Part shown: positions 34,853 through 45,935 of the stretch, piece after piece
Position numbering within the stretch: position 1 is the stretch's first letter
Layout: each line of letters opens with the position of its first letter
Origin: Cryoendolithus antarcticus
Taxonomy: Eukaryota > Ascomycota > Dothideomycetes > Cladosporiales > Cladosporiaceae
Direction: 5' to 3'
Assembly (NCBI GenBank): GCA_002077065.1
Contig: NAJO01000014.1
Span: 806,001 to 870,000, forward strand
Length of the DNA stretch: 64,000 bases
Made by a program: the position numbers and the translations under genes
Notes under the pieces: model-generated
The model's database searches: none
Seen by the model: the letters and a program-made list of their open reading frames with translations, nothing else
What the model was told of the DNA's origin: nothing

Positions 34853-35554
34853 AGAGGCTGGATGCTGGAGCACTCGTAGTGCACTCGAGATCCTTCAGCA
34901 GATGCTGTTTCCGAAGTGTCTCGATCTTGAAGGGAGAGAGAGAGGGTTTACAATGCGTCCCCTCTGTCGCTCCCGCCACCGCTGACACGAATGAAACAAA
35001 GACAAGGAGAACACTCGACGATGGCACCACAACGTTCCATTACGAGCTCATCGTAAGAGCCATGCCATCGCCGAGCCCATTCCAAGACTTTGAGGCCTGA
35101 GGCCTTTACGTCGGCAAGCATCAGCAATGCTCGGCAGAAGTGGGTACTGTACTGTAAGCTCCACGATCGCGAAAGGGTAATTTTAGCTCTGCGGGCGTCT
35201 TGTCAGCCGCCAGCTGCCGCATTCGCCAAGGATGGGTATCCAAACGAGAGGAGAATGCTCTTCAGGAATGCATTGAGATGACATGAGACGGTATTGTTGA
35301 TGTTCTGAATGTTTTGATAGATTTCTGTTGTCGTCAAGCGACCTATCTGCTGCTATTGTACATCTGATGACGGAACTCGCAGGCCTGAGAGCTGCACTAG
35401 ATCAAGGCCTTCCATCATCGCCCTCGTGTCAAACAGAAAAGGAAAAGCTGGGTATAATGCTGGTGTAGAAGCGCGGCACCCTTGAGCCGCCAGAAAGCAA
35501 GAACGCCGTCGCTATGCTTCGTAATCAAAGATGAGGTAGGTTGGGAGAAGGTTC
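34853..35554. other. Intergenic region, nothing recognised
   Basis: Upstream region of the 407-residue hypothetical gene and 3' flank of the Zn2Cys6 gene, both on the minus strand. Short GA/CT-rich tracts occur near 34930-34950; no gene is supported. Confidence 0.5.
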
Positions 35555-37628
35555 TTAAATGAGGAGGAAGTCCCATTGCTTCTGGCGCATGACGTCGCGC
35601 CAGTGAACGCGAGTAGCATCGTCATTGGCAGCTGCTGCGTCGTGCATGCTCCAGGTATCGTGGAGAAGTTCGCGGATGCGACCGAAGGAGCCGAAGTCTG
35701 CTGCATCACCGAGCTTGGCGCAGCGGTCGGAGAACATCGCGCGGTAAGGTGTGTCTGCGGTTGCACTAGCGCCTGCGATGAGGAGTGGCCAGGCGAGACA
35801 GCGATCGAAACCCTCCGCGCCTTCAGGGATGAAGCTCATGATGTCGCAGAACTGCGCGACGAGGTGTCGCATGCTTGGTGAGTTTGGCTCGTAGCCTGGT
35901 ACTAACGTGCAGAGGTAGATGCGAGCAGCGACGCGGAAGATGGCTGTGACGTTTGTGCGAAGCTGCTTAGGTCGTAGAGCGCCAGTCGTCGAGATGCAGG
36001 AGCTGACGACGCCGCCCATGCCCTCCGTCTGGCCGATCTCGGCTGCCAGGATCTCGACATACTTGCAGAGCATGACATCGTCCAGACCCTCAGACTTCTG
36101 GAGGTCGAGGCAGGCGATCTCGGAGATGAGGAACATGATCTGGTCGTCGCAGCCCATGAGCTCACCGAGTCCAGCGCTGCCACGATTGAGATTGAGCTCG
36201 CGGTAAGTATCAGCGAATGTCGGTGCGCGGCCCATGATCGTTGCGCCGAGAATGTCAATCCATGACGCAAGTGTCATGTTGAAAGACGGGTGAAACACTC
36301 CACTTGCAGACAACTCGACAGCAGTCTTGGGAAGCTCGAGCTTGTGGATCAAGCTGGTGGCTGCTTGGAAGTGCTGGTGCCATGGGATGTCCGGAAGCGC
36401 ATCGTCTGGTCGCCCGACTGAGCATTGGAAGAAGATCATACCTAGAGTCGCCTCGAGGATCTGGCTGTGGTTGACATCTTGGCCGAGCGCTTCACAGAGC
36501 TCGGAGATGGCAGAGTATCGGTGGCGTACAATGTCATTGTCGATTTGCTCGCCAACAAGGCCCTCCGTCGCTTTCATGTGAGTAGCGGCGACCGAGAGGC
36601 AGCAGTGCAGGTATGGCTTATTTGACTCCAGAGCGGGGAGCACAACATCTGAGCGTGTCGAGCCGTGCTGATTCGCGTCCAGAATGGGAAAGATCAGCTT
36701 GATCACCTTGTCTAGGAAGTGACTGAGCAGATACTTGTCGCACTCTTCTACCTCGACAATAGTCTCATGAGTCGGAGTCATCTGGCCGTGCGGGAACTCG
36801 AAGAAGTCGAAGTCGACTGGCTCCTCCGGGAAAGTCTCGTGCAGGTTCTCATGATACTCCTGTTGGATCCAGCTATCTGCAGGAAACGCAGGCATGCCGT
36901 TGGCTTGCGGTGGCGGCTGGAAAGTGCTGAATGTCGATATTGTCGAGTCGCGTCGGGTCTGCACATCGTTGACGAAGACAGATCGTTCGGTCTTGATGTC
37001 GACTTCGTAAGGCGAGAACATAGGATATTGCGAGTGCGACATGAGGTGCTGCGGTGGTGGCGGGATCTGGAAGTAGCCGTCCGGCGTAATGTGAGTGAAG
37101 TCGGAGAATGGTGATTCCACAGAAGGTGCGCGAGTGTGAGGCATGGAGTCCGAGTAGATGTCCGCTGACGTTGGCGCAGAAGGTACAGAATGGCATAGCG
37201 ATGGTGGTGTCGATGCGCCATGCTGGTGGGGAGTAGGGACTTTCTTGGACACCTGCGTTTGCTTGATCACGTTCTTGATCACTTCCTTCTGCTGGCGTCG
37301 CTGCTCGCCATTCGACCACCACATCGGCCGCTTGTAGTCGCATCGTAGACCCAAGTGCCGACAGGCTTTGCAGGATGGCTTGCCCTCCTCGCACTTCTTT
37401 CTTCGCAGTCTGCAAGTGAAGCAACCTGAAACACGATCAGTTCTGTCCAAGCTCAGGCGGAAGGGAAGGGAGGGACGTACCTGACCGAGATCGCCTGTGC
37501 ATCTTCGCCGCTGCAGCTGCAGCAGCTTTGCCTTCTGCTGACGTCGCATTACACTTCTTTACCGTTGGAGCGGCCATTGTCGTTATGCGTGGTATCGTAA
37601 CGTCTGCGACCGGCGCGGACGAAGACAT
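35555..37628 (-). CDS. Zn2Cys6 binuclear-cluster transcription factor
   Basis: Sequence-specific fungal transcription regulator. Exons 37628-37481 and 37425-35555 give 672 residues; the 55-nt intron (GTACGT, CTGAT, TTTCAG) falls just before the first cluster cysteine, and splicing yields RRSRSGCFTCRLRRKKC followed by CKACRHLGLRC. All six zinc-binding Cys are present in the usual spacing. A basic region (NGEQRRQQKEVIKNVIKQ) follows the cluster. The C-terminal 380 residues have the helical look of the Fungal_trans_2 regulatory domain, for example VLPALESNKPYLHCCLSVAATH. The start is uncertain between ATGs at 37628 and 37577; both keep the DNA-binding domain. The target pathway cannot be told from the window. 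Confidence 0.9.
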
Positions 37629-40253
37629 GTGGGTGAATATGTACAGCTGCAAGTGGATCTGTCCAAGATGCAGGGATTAGGCCAATCAATGGCTGGGGTC
37701 GAACAGAACAGGGTGCGGAGTGACCGTATAGGCAGGGCACCACGGGTCCGGAAGATTAAACGATAGCGTACTCGGAGCCTGGCCAGCGGGCGTTCGATCG
37801 AGTGAAGGACGCGAGAAAGAAAGAGAACAAATTATTGTCGATCAACGAGCAGCTGGTCGAGTCCACAGAGAGATGGGTAGTGGTAGTACCTTATATGACC
37901 AGGCTCGGACTCAAAGAGACCAAATTGGCAATCATTCTATTCTTGGGCCACGGCCAGATGGTAGATGAGGTGGAGGAGCGCGGTGAAGCATAAGTGCGGC
38001 CCAGCAGGTAATGTGAGCTAAATGCTGCCGGCAAGCGGGTCTGCGCGCACTCATTGGATGCTCGAGATAAACTTGCATGACTTAGCTCCCCTACCCAGTG
38101 ATCACCCCCGCCCACGCTTTTGTAGCACTGTCCTCGTCTGCCATGTACAACGACCCGACTGGGAGGTCGTGCTCATTCTTGCAGTCTGGCCCGGCTGAAC
38201 CTTAAACCCACCGGATCTAGCATGAAGGGGTCGTCGATACGTTTGCATGGCGGGCCTGAGCAATGTCCAGCACATCAGCAGTGGACATAGAAAGGCTAGA
38301 TCTATCAGAGGAACAGCTAGGCGTGGGGTCGCGTTGGAGCTTTGCCTGTTCTCGATGATTTTCCGGATGCTACGATATCTGCATGCGGAGAAATGCTTGA
38401 TTGCATGCCCTCGGCTACAAGGCCGTTGTTAATGCATGCATGTCAGAACGTAACTTCACCCGGACCTGCAGGTCCAAACCACTTTTGCTCCCTAACAGGC
38501 CGAGTCGACTCATGCTCTCCTCTCGTGAAGCGGTGAGGATCGACGTTGTAGTCATGCCGTGTCCTGTCAAAGCTCTACTCGTTCTCTCCAACTCACGAGA
38601 TCCCCTTAGTGCGACCGAGTATTGACCGCGTGGGATAGCAAGGTAGCGAGAGAGACGGTTGTTGGCGCTGGCTGGTGTGACGACTTGAAGACACCGTGCA
38701 TTAGTGTCGAGATGAACTGAAGTCGGACGAGCCAGTCAAAGCAGTAAGTGCGCTGCGGGGCCGTTGCGCCGTGCTTTTCGGCGCGTGCCCGCCTCCAACA
38801 AGGTTCACGGTCCGTTCATGCGACCTCCACTCCGACAGACCTCACTCTTTGCGAGTCTGTTGATCGCAGAGAAAGATTCTTGTCTGTCGTGATGCACTGG
38901 GACAACTCGGGGCTAACCTGTAGCGAGAGATACTCGTCGTCTGTCTGGACATTAGATCAACGGACGCGGACGTCCGCGCGAAGTCGCTGTATCTGGGCCA
39001 CACAGCTGGCACGACTCGCGTACATTCTTGTGGCGCCCACTGACGATCTAGACATCCCGCTTGCGATTGCGATTCGCTACCGAGTGTCAGGCACGCCATA
39101 ATCCTGACAAGGCCTATCGGACGACGGGTCAACATGCTGGCCGCCGATTGTGGTATGCTTTCTTGTTTCCCCTACTGATTGCACCCGTGGAGTATTGCCA
39201 ATCCCATCTACTGGAGACTAGTCTTCCACATCACATGTCGTATCACGAGACGAGGTGCGAAGTGGTCTGCACAAGTGGCCGATCACGGTAGGCATTGCGG
39301 CCGTGTGATACATGTGAGTTCACACGAGCAGCCATGTGCTACATCGACCCGCCACTTCTCGTGGACATCGCGCAACGTGGTATGCCGGCGTGGCAGACGC
39401 TGTGAAGTCTGTACACCTCGACATGCGAGCACTACCGTAACCCGACGTGTCGTGCGAGGTCAGGGTGTAGAATCTGATGCACATGCTGTGTCCAAGTGCT
39501 CGCGTCTCGCCGTCCGGCCTCACATGCACGGGCTCTCTCTCAGCGGAAGCGCGATCGCCATGAAATCTACACCAAGCTCTGTGTGAGATCGGAAGAAACG
39601 GCCTTGCTTGCCAGATTCGTCCCGAAGCGAGTCGACGATCGACAGTGGGATGCGCCATCCGACGACCGTTGTCAAGTTGCGAGAAAGAGACCATAATTAG
39701 CTCACTTTTCGGTGAGGATCCACTTCGAGGGAATACGGTCAAGAAAGGCAGGAAGATATATTGTGGCTTGCCGTAGCGGAATCGACCACTAACCAATGGC
39801 CCGCAGCCGCCCGGGTACAGTGTCATGCAGGGCCAGCATCTTGGACTCCACCCAGAAAGCTAGAGACCCTGGCCCTGGCATTCGCCGGCTCTGGACAGTG
39901 GAAGGTAGGTGCAGACGACGAGCCACAGCACAGCACGCGGTGTGAGGGTCGCTGTTGGCGCCGGTTGTCACGCTGTCTGCAGGCTTCAATGCACAAGCAC
40001 ATCACTTGCGTCTGAGCTTATGCGCGCGCGAGACTATCACGCTTGGTATAGAAGAAACACATGGCGCTCTCGCGCTGAGCGCCCGGCCGTGACCGACCTT
40101 TGACTTCCTGCAACCACGCCGCATACTTGCATTGCGACGTGAATAGAGTATGACGACTGGCAACAGTACTGGATAGAGCATCGACACTGCTTAGCAAAGC
40201 AACTTACACATTCGCTTGTTGTAACCCACAGAGAACAACACACCGCCGCTGTC
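37629..40253. other. Large gene-poor interval (2.6 kb)
   Basis: The longest stretch without a supported gene here. All frames are short, overlap in several frames and show no family resemblance. No transposon ends, tRNA or tandem array was seen. It is the joint upstream region of the minus-strand Zn2Cys6 regulator and the plus-strand SAM-PH gene. A TGCATGCA palindrome occurs near 38433. Confidence 0.5.
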
Positions 40254-42804
40254 ATGCAGGCCATGGCTCCGGATACGCCTCTGGAGGCTGGTGGAGAGAT
40301 GTTCTCGAGACCAAAGACACAGTCGATATTCCTGCCCAGGTCATCGTCGGCGAGACCCTTGTCTGAGGCAACGGAGATATTCGATACGGATCTTGATACC
40401 GATAGTGAGTTTGAGGAGGAGAAAGACCAGCTGCAATCGCCACCATCGCCGAAAGGCAGCTTTGACTCCGTGAGTGGCGATGACCGCACTTAGCTGATCG
40501 TCAGACTGACAGCGAAATCAGGACGACAGCCGACGGCGAAGTCAAACGACCATCTCATCATATGAGGAAGCTCCAACACCAAGCTCGACATCAAGTCGAC
40601 GAAGGCCACATGAGCTCCAGCTTCAGTCAACACAGGGTCCAAGAGGACCGCATCTTTTCAGAGCGTCACAGGCATCGGCAGATGCTGTCTTCGATCATGC
40701 ACTTCAAATGTCGCCGCTGTTTCCCAAGCAAATTCCACCACGAACAGAGACCGCATTCTCGCAACAGACTGTGACCCCAGTCACGCAGCAGCAGCAGTTC
40801 GGCTTCTCGATTGACGCTGTCATGAATCGATCACTGAGTGACCCGACCGATGCGGAGGGTGAGATCCGAAGATGGAACCCAACCCAAGTCATCGACTGGA
40901 TGGTCGACAGCGGCATGGAGGAGTCCATCATCGAGTGCTTCGAGCTCCACGACATCAGTGGCAACGTTCTGATGGACTTGCAATTTGATGATCTCAAGGA
41001 ACTCGGCATCCAATCCTTCGGCAAGCGCCATCAGCTCTGGAGTGCCATCTCAACATTACAAGGTCGCGACGGCAGTGTCAGCCCGATAGCCACTCCCTTT
41101 CAGGACATCAGCCGACCTTGCACCTCGAACACCAGACGCTCGCCTAGCCGAGGGAGAGATGTCTGCGAGACGCCTATTGATGGTGATCAGACTCCAATTG
41201 AGTGCGGCGGCAAGAAGCGACGGGGACGGAAGATGCCAAAGGCTCTGGATGTCATCACCCCTATGGAGTCAGTGTCCATTGTCGCCATAGAGCAGCTTCT
41301 CCCAAAGCCGCACAAGTGCGCCAAGGGTGATCGGTGCGCGAAGTTCCGGAAGCAGCAGCGTGAGCTACAACAACTCCAGGAGGAGCATGGGATCGGTCGC
41401 TTCCCGATCAGCCCTACGAAAGGTGGTCGGATCTTCGTGCACGGCGACCCTGGCAATGCTTGGACAGCCGACAACCTCATTCCGGGTGAGGTCAGACGTC
41501 TCAATGAGCAGCCTCACGACGAGACGCGACCTCAATCCGAAGCAGTACCTTCCGTGGTTGCCTCGTCTGATGCTCTCGGACCTAGTCAGCTGCCTGCCTT
41601 CATGCTCCATCAAGACATGCTCGACCGACTCGACAAGCGGGATCCTCAGGACAATGTAAAGCAGTTCCTGAGCTTCCAGCACGTACAGACACCTTCGCCA
41701 CCGATCGAGGAGCACTATCTCGATGGCACTCTCACACCCGTAGAACGGCCAGCTACGACACCGCCGCAAGACATCCTTCCCTTGTTTCCCGAGGAGCATG
41801 TGCCATGCTACCCATACCAAGTCCAACCATCACTACATATTCCAGATTACACACAGAACCCTCATCAACAACTCAAGTCGCTGCCAAAGCTTGCGATCCC
41901 GCGATCGGCGAGTGCAGCACCTGACTTGCATCACCTGAGATCACCAGACACTGCCTGCGCGACGCTTCGCAGCGCCACTGCATCACCGGGAGGCATCTAC
42001 CGCCTGGGCACCCCAGCATCAGAGTTGGACGTCCCCGTCACAGCCTACTCCAACGGGCCCATCACACGCGACGCTTCACAATCAGTCCCGCCAGGCATGC
42101 AATTCCGTGAGCCGCAACAGATCTCCCGCTCCGCCTCGCGAGCACAGCACTGGCACCGCCCATCCTTCGCCCTACCAGCAGTCCAAGAGAACGAGCCGCT
42201 CTCACCTTCTGCCGCCGCGCCCAGGCCAAGCTTAAGCAGCACCCGCACCGGCAGCTCCACAGGCTCCAGCACGCTCTCCAACAAGCCTCGGGACCCGGCA
42301 CATCACTCTCCAAACGTCCAGCAATTCGGCTACGGCGCCGACTGCTCCCACGCAGGCTGGATGCGCAAGCGCAAAACCAAGATGCTGCGCCACGAGTGGA
42401 CAGACGCACACTTCCGACTCAACGGCACACAACTAGCCATGCACTCCAACGCGCGCCTCAACGCCTCAACGCTAGACACCATCGATGTTGACAGATACGC
42501 CGTTGCCTGCTCTACCGCACCCTCGAGCTCAAAGCTGTCGGCGGCGTTCAAAAGCTTCAACATCAAGTCTAGCGACGCTTCGGCGAAACAGCAAGCTGAC
42601 GCAGCGGCTTTCGCGTTCCAGCTCGTGCCTAACCGGGAAGCGGGTATCGCGGCGCAGAAGGCTGCTAGTAGCGGCAAGACGCACCATTTCGCTGTGAAGA
42701 CGAAGGATGAGCGGATCGATTGGATGAGGGAGCTTATGCTTGCTAAGGCGCTGCAGCAGAAGGGGAAGGGGTTTGAGGTTGAGGTTTATGGTGACAGGGC
42801 TTGA
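40254..42804 (+). CDS. SAM and PH domain protein (Boi/Pob1-like)
   Basis: Probable cortical scaffold. Exons 40254-40469 and 40522-42804 give 832 residues; the 52-nt intron (GTGAGT, ACTGACAG region, ATCAG) joins at a codon boundary. A SAM domain spans about 187-252 (RRWNPTQVIDWMVDSGM to FGKRHQLWSAI). A PH domain closes the protein at about 680-828, beginning HAGWMRKRKTKMLRHEW, with a disordered insert, and ending with the WMRELMLAKAL helix. Between them are a basic, Cys-containing block (PHKCAKGDRCAKFRKQQRE, about 320) and long Ser/Pro-rich stretches. SAM followed by PH is the order of yeast Boi1/2 and fission-yeast Pob1, which link Cdc42 to exocytosis and polarity. No N-terminal SH3 is visible, unlike the budding-yeast proteins. 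The functional link is inferred. Confidence 0.85.
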
Positions 42805-43233
42805 ATTGGTGGCGACGTGGGGGTTCGACGGTGATGGATTGGCGTTCGGGTTTGGCATGGATACCCTACTTCGGTTGCTTTTTGGTGGTAGCATGGGAGA
42901 GGCTGCATGATGCTAATGGCTGCGGCGGGTAGTCGAGGGATCGCATAGGTCGCATGGACTAGCATAGTGTAGGCTGACGAGCACATGAAACATGACCAAC
43001 ACAATGCGCCGCTTTTTCGCCTTGACGTAACAATGTGCAGAACCGACAGCGTCGACAGCGCTGGTATCTCATGGGTATCGTAGTATGCTCCTGCAGTCTG
43101 TCGTCAGATCGTACAGTCCGTCGTCACAGTAAGCGCCGGCCGCCGTGCTGGCCCTAAGCGCCGACTCTTCGAAATCCCAGCAAAACCCCTGGGCGCCTCA
43201 GCACGAGCATGGCACAGCAAGTCCAGCAACCGT
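42805..43233. other. Intergenic region between convergent genes
   Basis: 3' flanks of the SAM-PH gene and BUD23. No gene or repeat recognised. Confidence 0.6.
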
Positions 43234-44058
43234 TTAGAACGCAATCTTCCTCTTCCTCCCCGTATACTTCGACGTAGCCTTGACTACTTTCCCCTTCGCC
43301 TCCATCTGCCCTTTCTTCCGCATAATCCACGCCTTACTCCCCTTCTTCTCCCTCTCCACGCCGCGCTTCCTCTCCTTCCTCCTCGCATCCTGCACATCCA
43401 CATCTGCCAGCCCGCCCACAGTTCCCGTGACATCCCCGCCACCTACTGTGAGCACGAGGTAGACTTTCAGACTCTTGGTGTCAGGGTCGTCTTCCAGTAT
43501 GCCGGCGCCGAAACCAGCTTTGATAGCCGCGTTGGAGATCATGCTGCGTTGCTGCGAGTTCTTGGGGTAGAATTGGCAGACTGCACGGCCGCCTCTTCGT
43601 AAGCTGGCGTAGAGGCCGTCGAAGAAGCGTTTTAGTCGGCCTTCGGGAGAGACGTCTGAGGATTCGGCGTTGCAGAGCCATTGTATGGCGCTTATACTGA
43701 TGGCTGCGTCGAAGCTGCCTGCTCTGAACGGCACGCCTTGCCCGATGTCCGCTAGCAGCATATCGCCTTCTACATCTCTGTCTAGAGCTTGTGCGAGCAT
43801 GGAGGAGGAGATGTCCATGCCGACCCAGACGTGGGGTCCGCCTTCTTCGGGCGGGACGTCTGAGAGGATCTCGCCGCTGAGGCCGGAGCCGCAGCCGATG
43901 TCTAGGATTAGTGAGGGGGATGTGAGATCGAGGAGTTCGAGAGCGCGGTGGGTCATAGAGGCTTGGATATTCTTTATGCGGGAGGAGGTGGTGTATTTGC
44001 GGGACTCGGTGTCGTTGTAGAAGAGGTCCGGCGGGAGGGAGTCCTCGGGACGGGACAT
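43234..44058 (-). CDS. BUD23: 18S rRNA (guanine-N7)-methyltransferase BUD23
   Basis: Methylates a guanine in the 18S rRNA decoding region (G1575 in yeast) during 40S ribosome maturation, together with the Trm112 activator. Intronless, 274 residues from the ATG MSRPEDSLPPDLFYND at 44058; the frame is open further upstream but that part lacks family features. SAM-binding motif I is LILDIGCGSGLSGE; motif II is VGMDISSSML. The family block FDAAISISAIQWLCNA and PKNSQQRSMISNAAIKAGF are present. The C-terminus is very basic (RRKERKRGVEREKKGSK and YTGRKRKIAF), as in Bud23/WBSCR22. It is divergent from SVP26, with 293 bp between the starts. Confidence 0.96.
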   Translation of the reverse strand: MSRPEDSLPPDLFYNDTESRKYTTSSRIKNIQASMTHRALELLDLTSPSLILDIGCGSGLSGEILSDVPPEEGGPHVWVGMDISSSMLAQALDRDVEGDMLLADIGQGVPFRAGSFDAAISISAIQWLCNAESSDVSPEGRLKRFFDGLYASLRRGGRAVCQFYPKNSQQRSMISNAAIKAGFGAGILEDDPDTKSLKVYLVLTVGGGDVTGTVGGLADVDVQDARRKERKRGVEREKKGSKAWIMRKKGQMEAKGKVVKATSKYTGRKRKIAF

Positions 44059-44351
44059 GGCGGCGATGTTGCGATTGCTATCTTGTGTTGCAGTGGTGAA
44101 CGCAGACGCTTGTCTGTGGTCGTTCAATCCATGTCGATAACAGAAAGCTTTCTCGAATCTTGTATTCCACAAATAAATTCAAGCCTCCCCAAACTTTCTC
44201 TCCACATCCCGGCCCGCGCAGATCATCTTGGGTGACGCAAGATCACCAAAAGCTTCGACGCGTAGACAGCTGGTCCGTACATTACCTTGTCATTGTGCTG
44301 CCATCCTGTCTCCTGTCACATCGTGTGCACTTCATCGCCACGGTCGCCGCC

Positions 44352-45102
44352 ATGTGGATCTTACCGCTGCTCGTGAGCATTTCCCTGGGGCAAATATGCA
44401 CCTAAGCTAACAATCTGCCAGGGCTACATCGGCCTCCTCCTTGGCTTCCTCTTCCTCACGCTAGCAATCGCAAGTGGCCTCTACTACTTGTCCGAGCTGG
44501 TGGAGGAACACTCGGTCATCGCAAAGAAGACCCTCTCACGCTTGATCTATGCCGTGATAGGCATGCAAGTCCTATTAACAGTAGTCGACCGACTTCCTAT
44601 CTGGCTCAGCGCAATCAGCATCGGCAGCCATGTCCTCTACCTCCAGAATCTCCGCCGCTTCCCATGGGTCAAGCTCACAGAGCCCGTGTTCCTCGCCTCG
44701 TGCGTCTCCGTCCTAGCGAATCATTACCTCTGGTTCCGTCACTTCTCCCCGCCCTCAACTCCGCCGATGCGCTACAACTACTACGATCAGCCTGCCACAC
44801 CCTCCTTCACCGAGATTGCATCCTTCTTCGGACTGCAAGTCTGGCTCGTGCCATTCTCGCTCTTCGTTAGCTTAAGTGCTGGCGAGAATGTGCTGCCTAG
44901 CATGGGCAGTGAGTATGCGACTGGCGCGGGCAGTAGCTTCACGAGTGCTGGTGCGATTCCGGAGGTCAGGACTGGGAGAAAGAGAGCAGGGACACAGAAT
45001 GCTGGTATGGCGAAGGCTGCTGTCAATGGAGTGAGGGAGTGGGTTGGGGAGACGGGTGAGCTGATGGGCTTCTGGCGAGGGGAAAGGACACGTCCGCTAT
45101 GA
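44352..45102 (+). CDS. SVP26: SVP26/TEX261 family cargo adaptor of early secretory vesicles
   Basis: ER-Golgi membrane adaptor that loads certain type II membrane proteins (glycosyltransferases in yeast) into COPII vesicles. Exons 44352-44372 and 44422-45102 give 233 residues. The first exon has only seven codons (MWILPLL); the 49-nt intron has GTGAGC, AGCTAAC and GCCAG, and splicing produces the family N-terminus MWILPLLGYIGLLLGF. Four hydrophobic segments lie in the first 165 residues, with SVLANHYLWFRHF and EIASFFGLQVWLVPFSLFVSL as family signatures. The C-terminal tail is polar and basic and may be cytosolic. Confidence 0.93.
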
Positions 45103-45935
45103 ATGATGTATGACCCTGGACGACTTCACGAAACCATGCTGAATGTGTCGGACTGCTCTCTAAGGGCTTACAGTCATCTGGAGCACGCTGGCGTGAAGGA
45201 AATATCTGCAACGAGCAGGGGCAGCAAGATTCCCGAAGTCACGTGTCTTTGTCTTGGCACGGCCGAAAGAGGAATGTCTGCTTATTGAGACCAGTATCCG
45301 GCCTAGCACCCTCGAATACACCAGCACTTCGGATAGGTTTAAACAACGGTCATTGTTCTGTCTTGCCACGTGCTGCGGATGCGAAAGCAGTGACGCGCGC
45401 ATCGCCAGAAGTGGTCGCTGAGCTCGAGCGCCAGGTTCAAGCCATCCAAGCTTATGGGACTTCAAGCGCACGCTCTTGCGATAGTGCGCCGTCCTGCCTG
45501 AGCTAGCACTACATCGTGAACTCTGGCCACACATTTGCGCTTCTTCCTTTCAACCCTCGGAAAGGTGATGCTGAAGGAGGTGCCCGAGGAGAATGACCTC
45601 GTCGTCCGAAATAGTGTCTCAATAAGCCAGATCCCATTGTATGGCCGAGATGATCAAGTGAACGGTCTTATTGACGATCACCTTGGCGGCACTGGATAGC
45701 CGATCCGGTTCATTCACCAATGGCGATTCTTTATCGGAGGCTTATTGGGGCCACCTCGACAGTTCGAGTCCATAAGACCGACCATGTTCTCCGGTTGCGT
45801 CTTCGACTATCACCCACCCACCAGTCATTCCTTACAAGAAGCGACTCTCCACAACAGTAGTCCAAGTCACAAGACCACTGCACCTTCGAGACTTCTTCAA
45901 CACAACGAAGTAACACAACAACCACAACCACCACC
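45103..45935. other. Intergenic region and promoter of the pheromone-like gene
   Basis: No gene is supported. The last 100 bases (about 45830-45935) are rich in A and C (CAACAACCACAACCACCACC before the ATG), a common leader of abundantly expressed fungal genes. A tRNA-like GTTCGAGTCC at 45762 has no flanking cloverleaf. Confidence 0.5.

Noticed and set aside
39179..39826. Frames of 135 and 168 codons on opposite strands in the 2.6-kb gap
   Set aside because: They overlap each other, are rich in Arg, Ser and Cys as expected of non-coding GC-rich DNA, and match no family.
45243..45506. Plus-strand frame with an amphipathic stretch upstream of the pheromone-like gene
   Set aside because: No start context, no family resemblance and an opposing frame of greater length over the same bases.
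45762..45771. tRNA T-loop-like GTTCGAGTCC
   Set aside because: No anticodon arm, D arm or acceptor pairing could be found around it.
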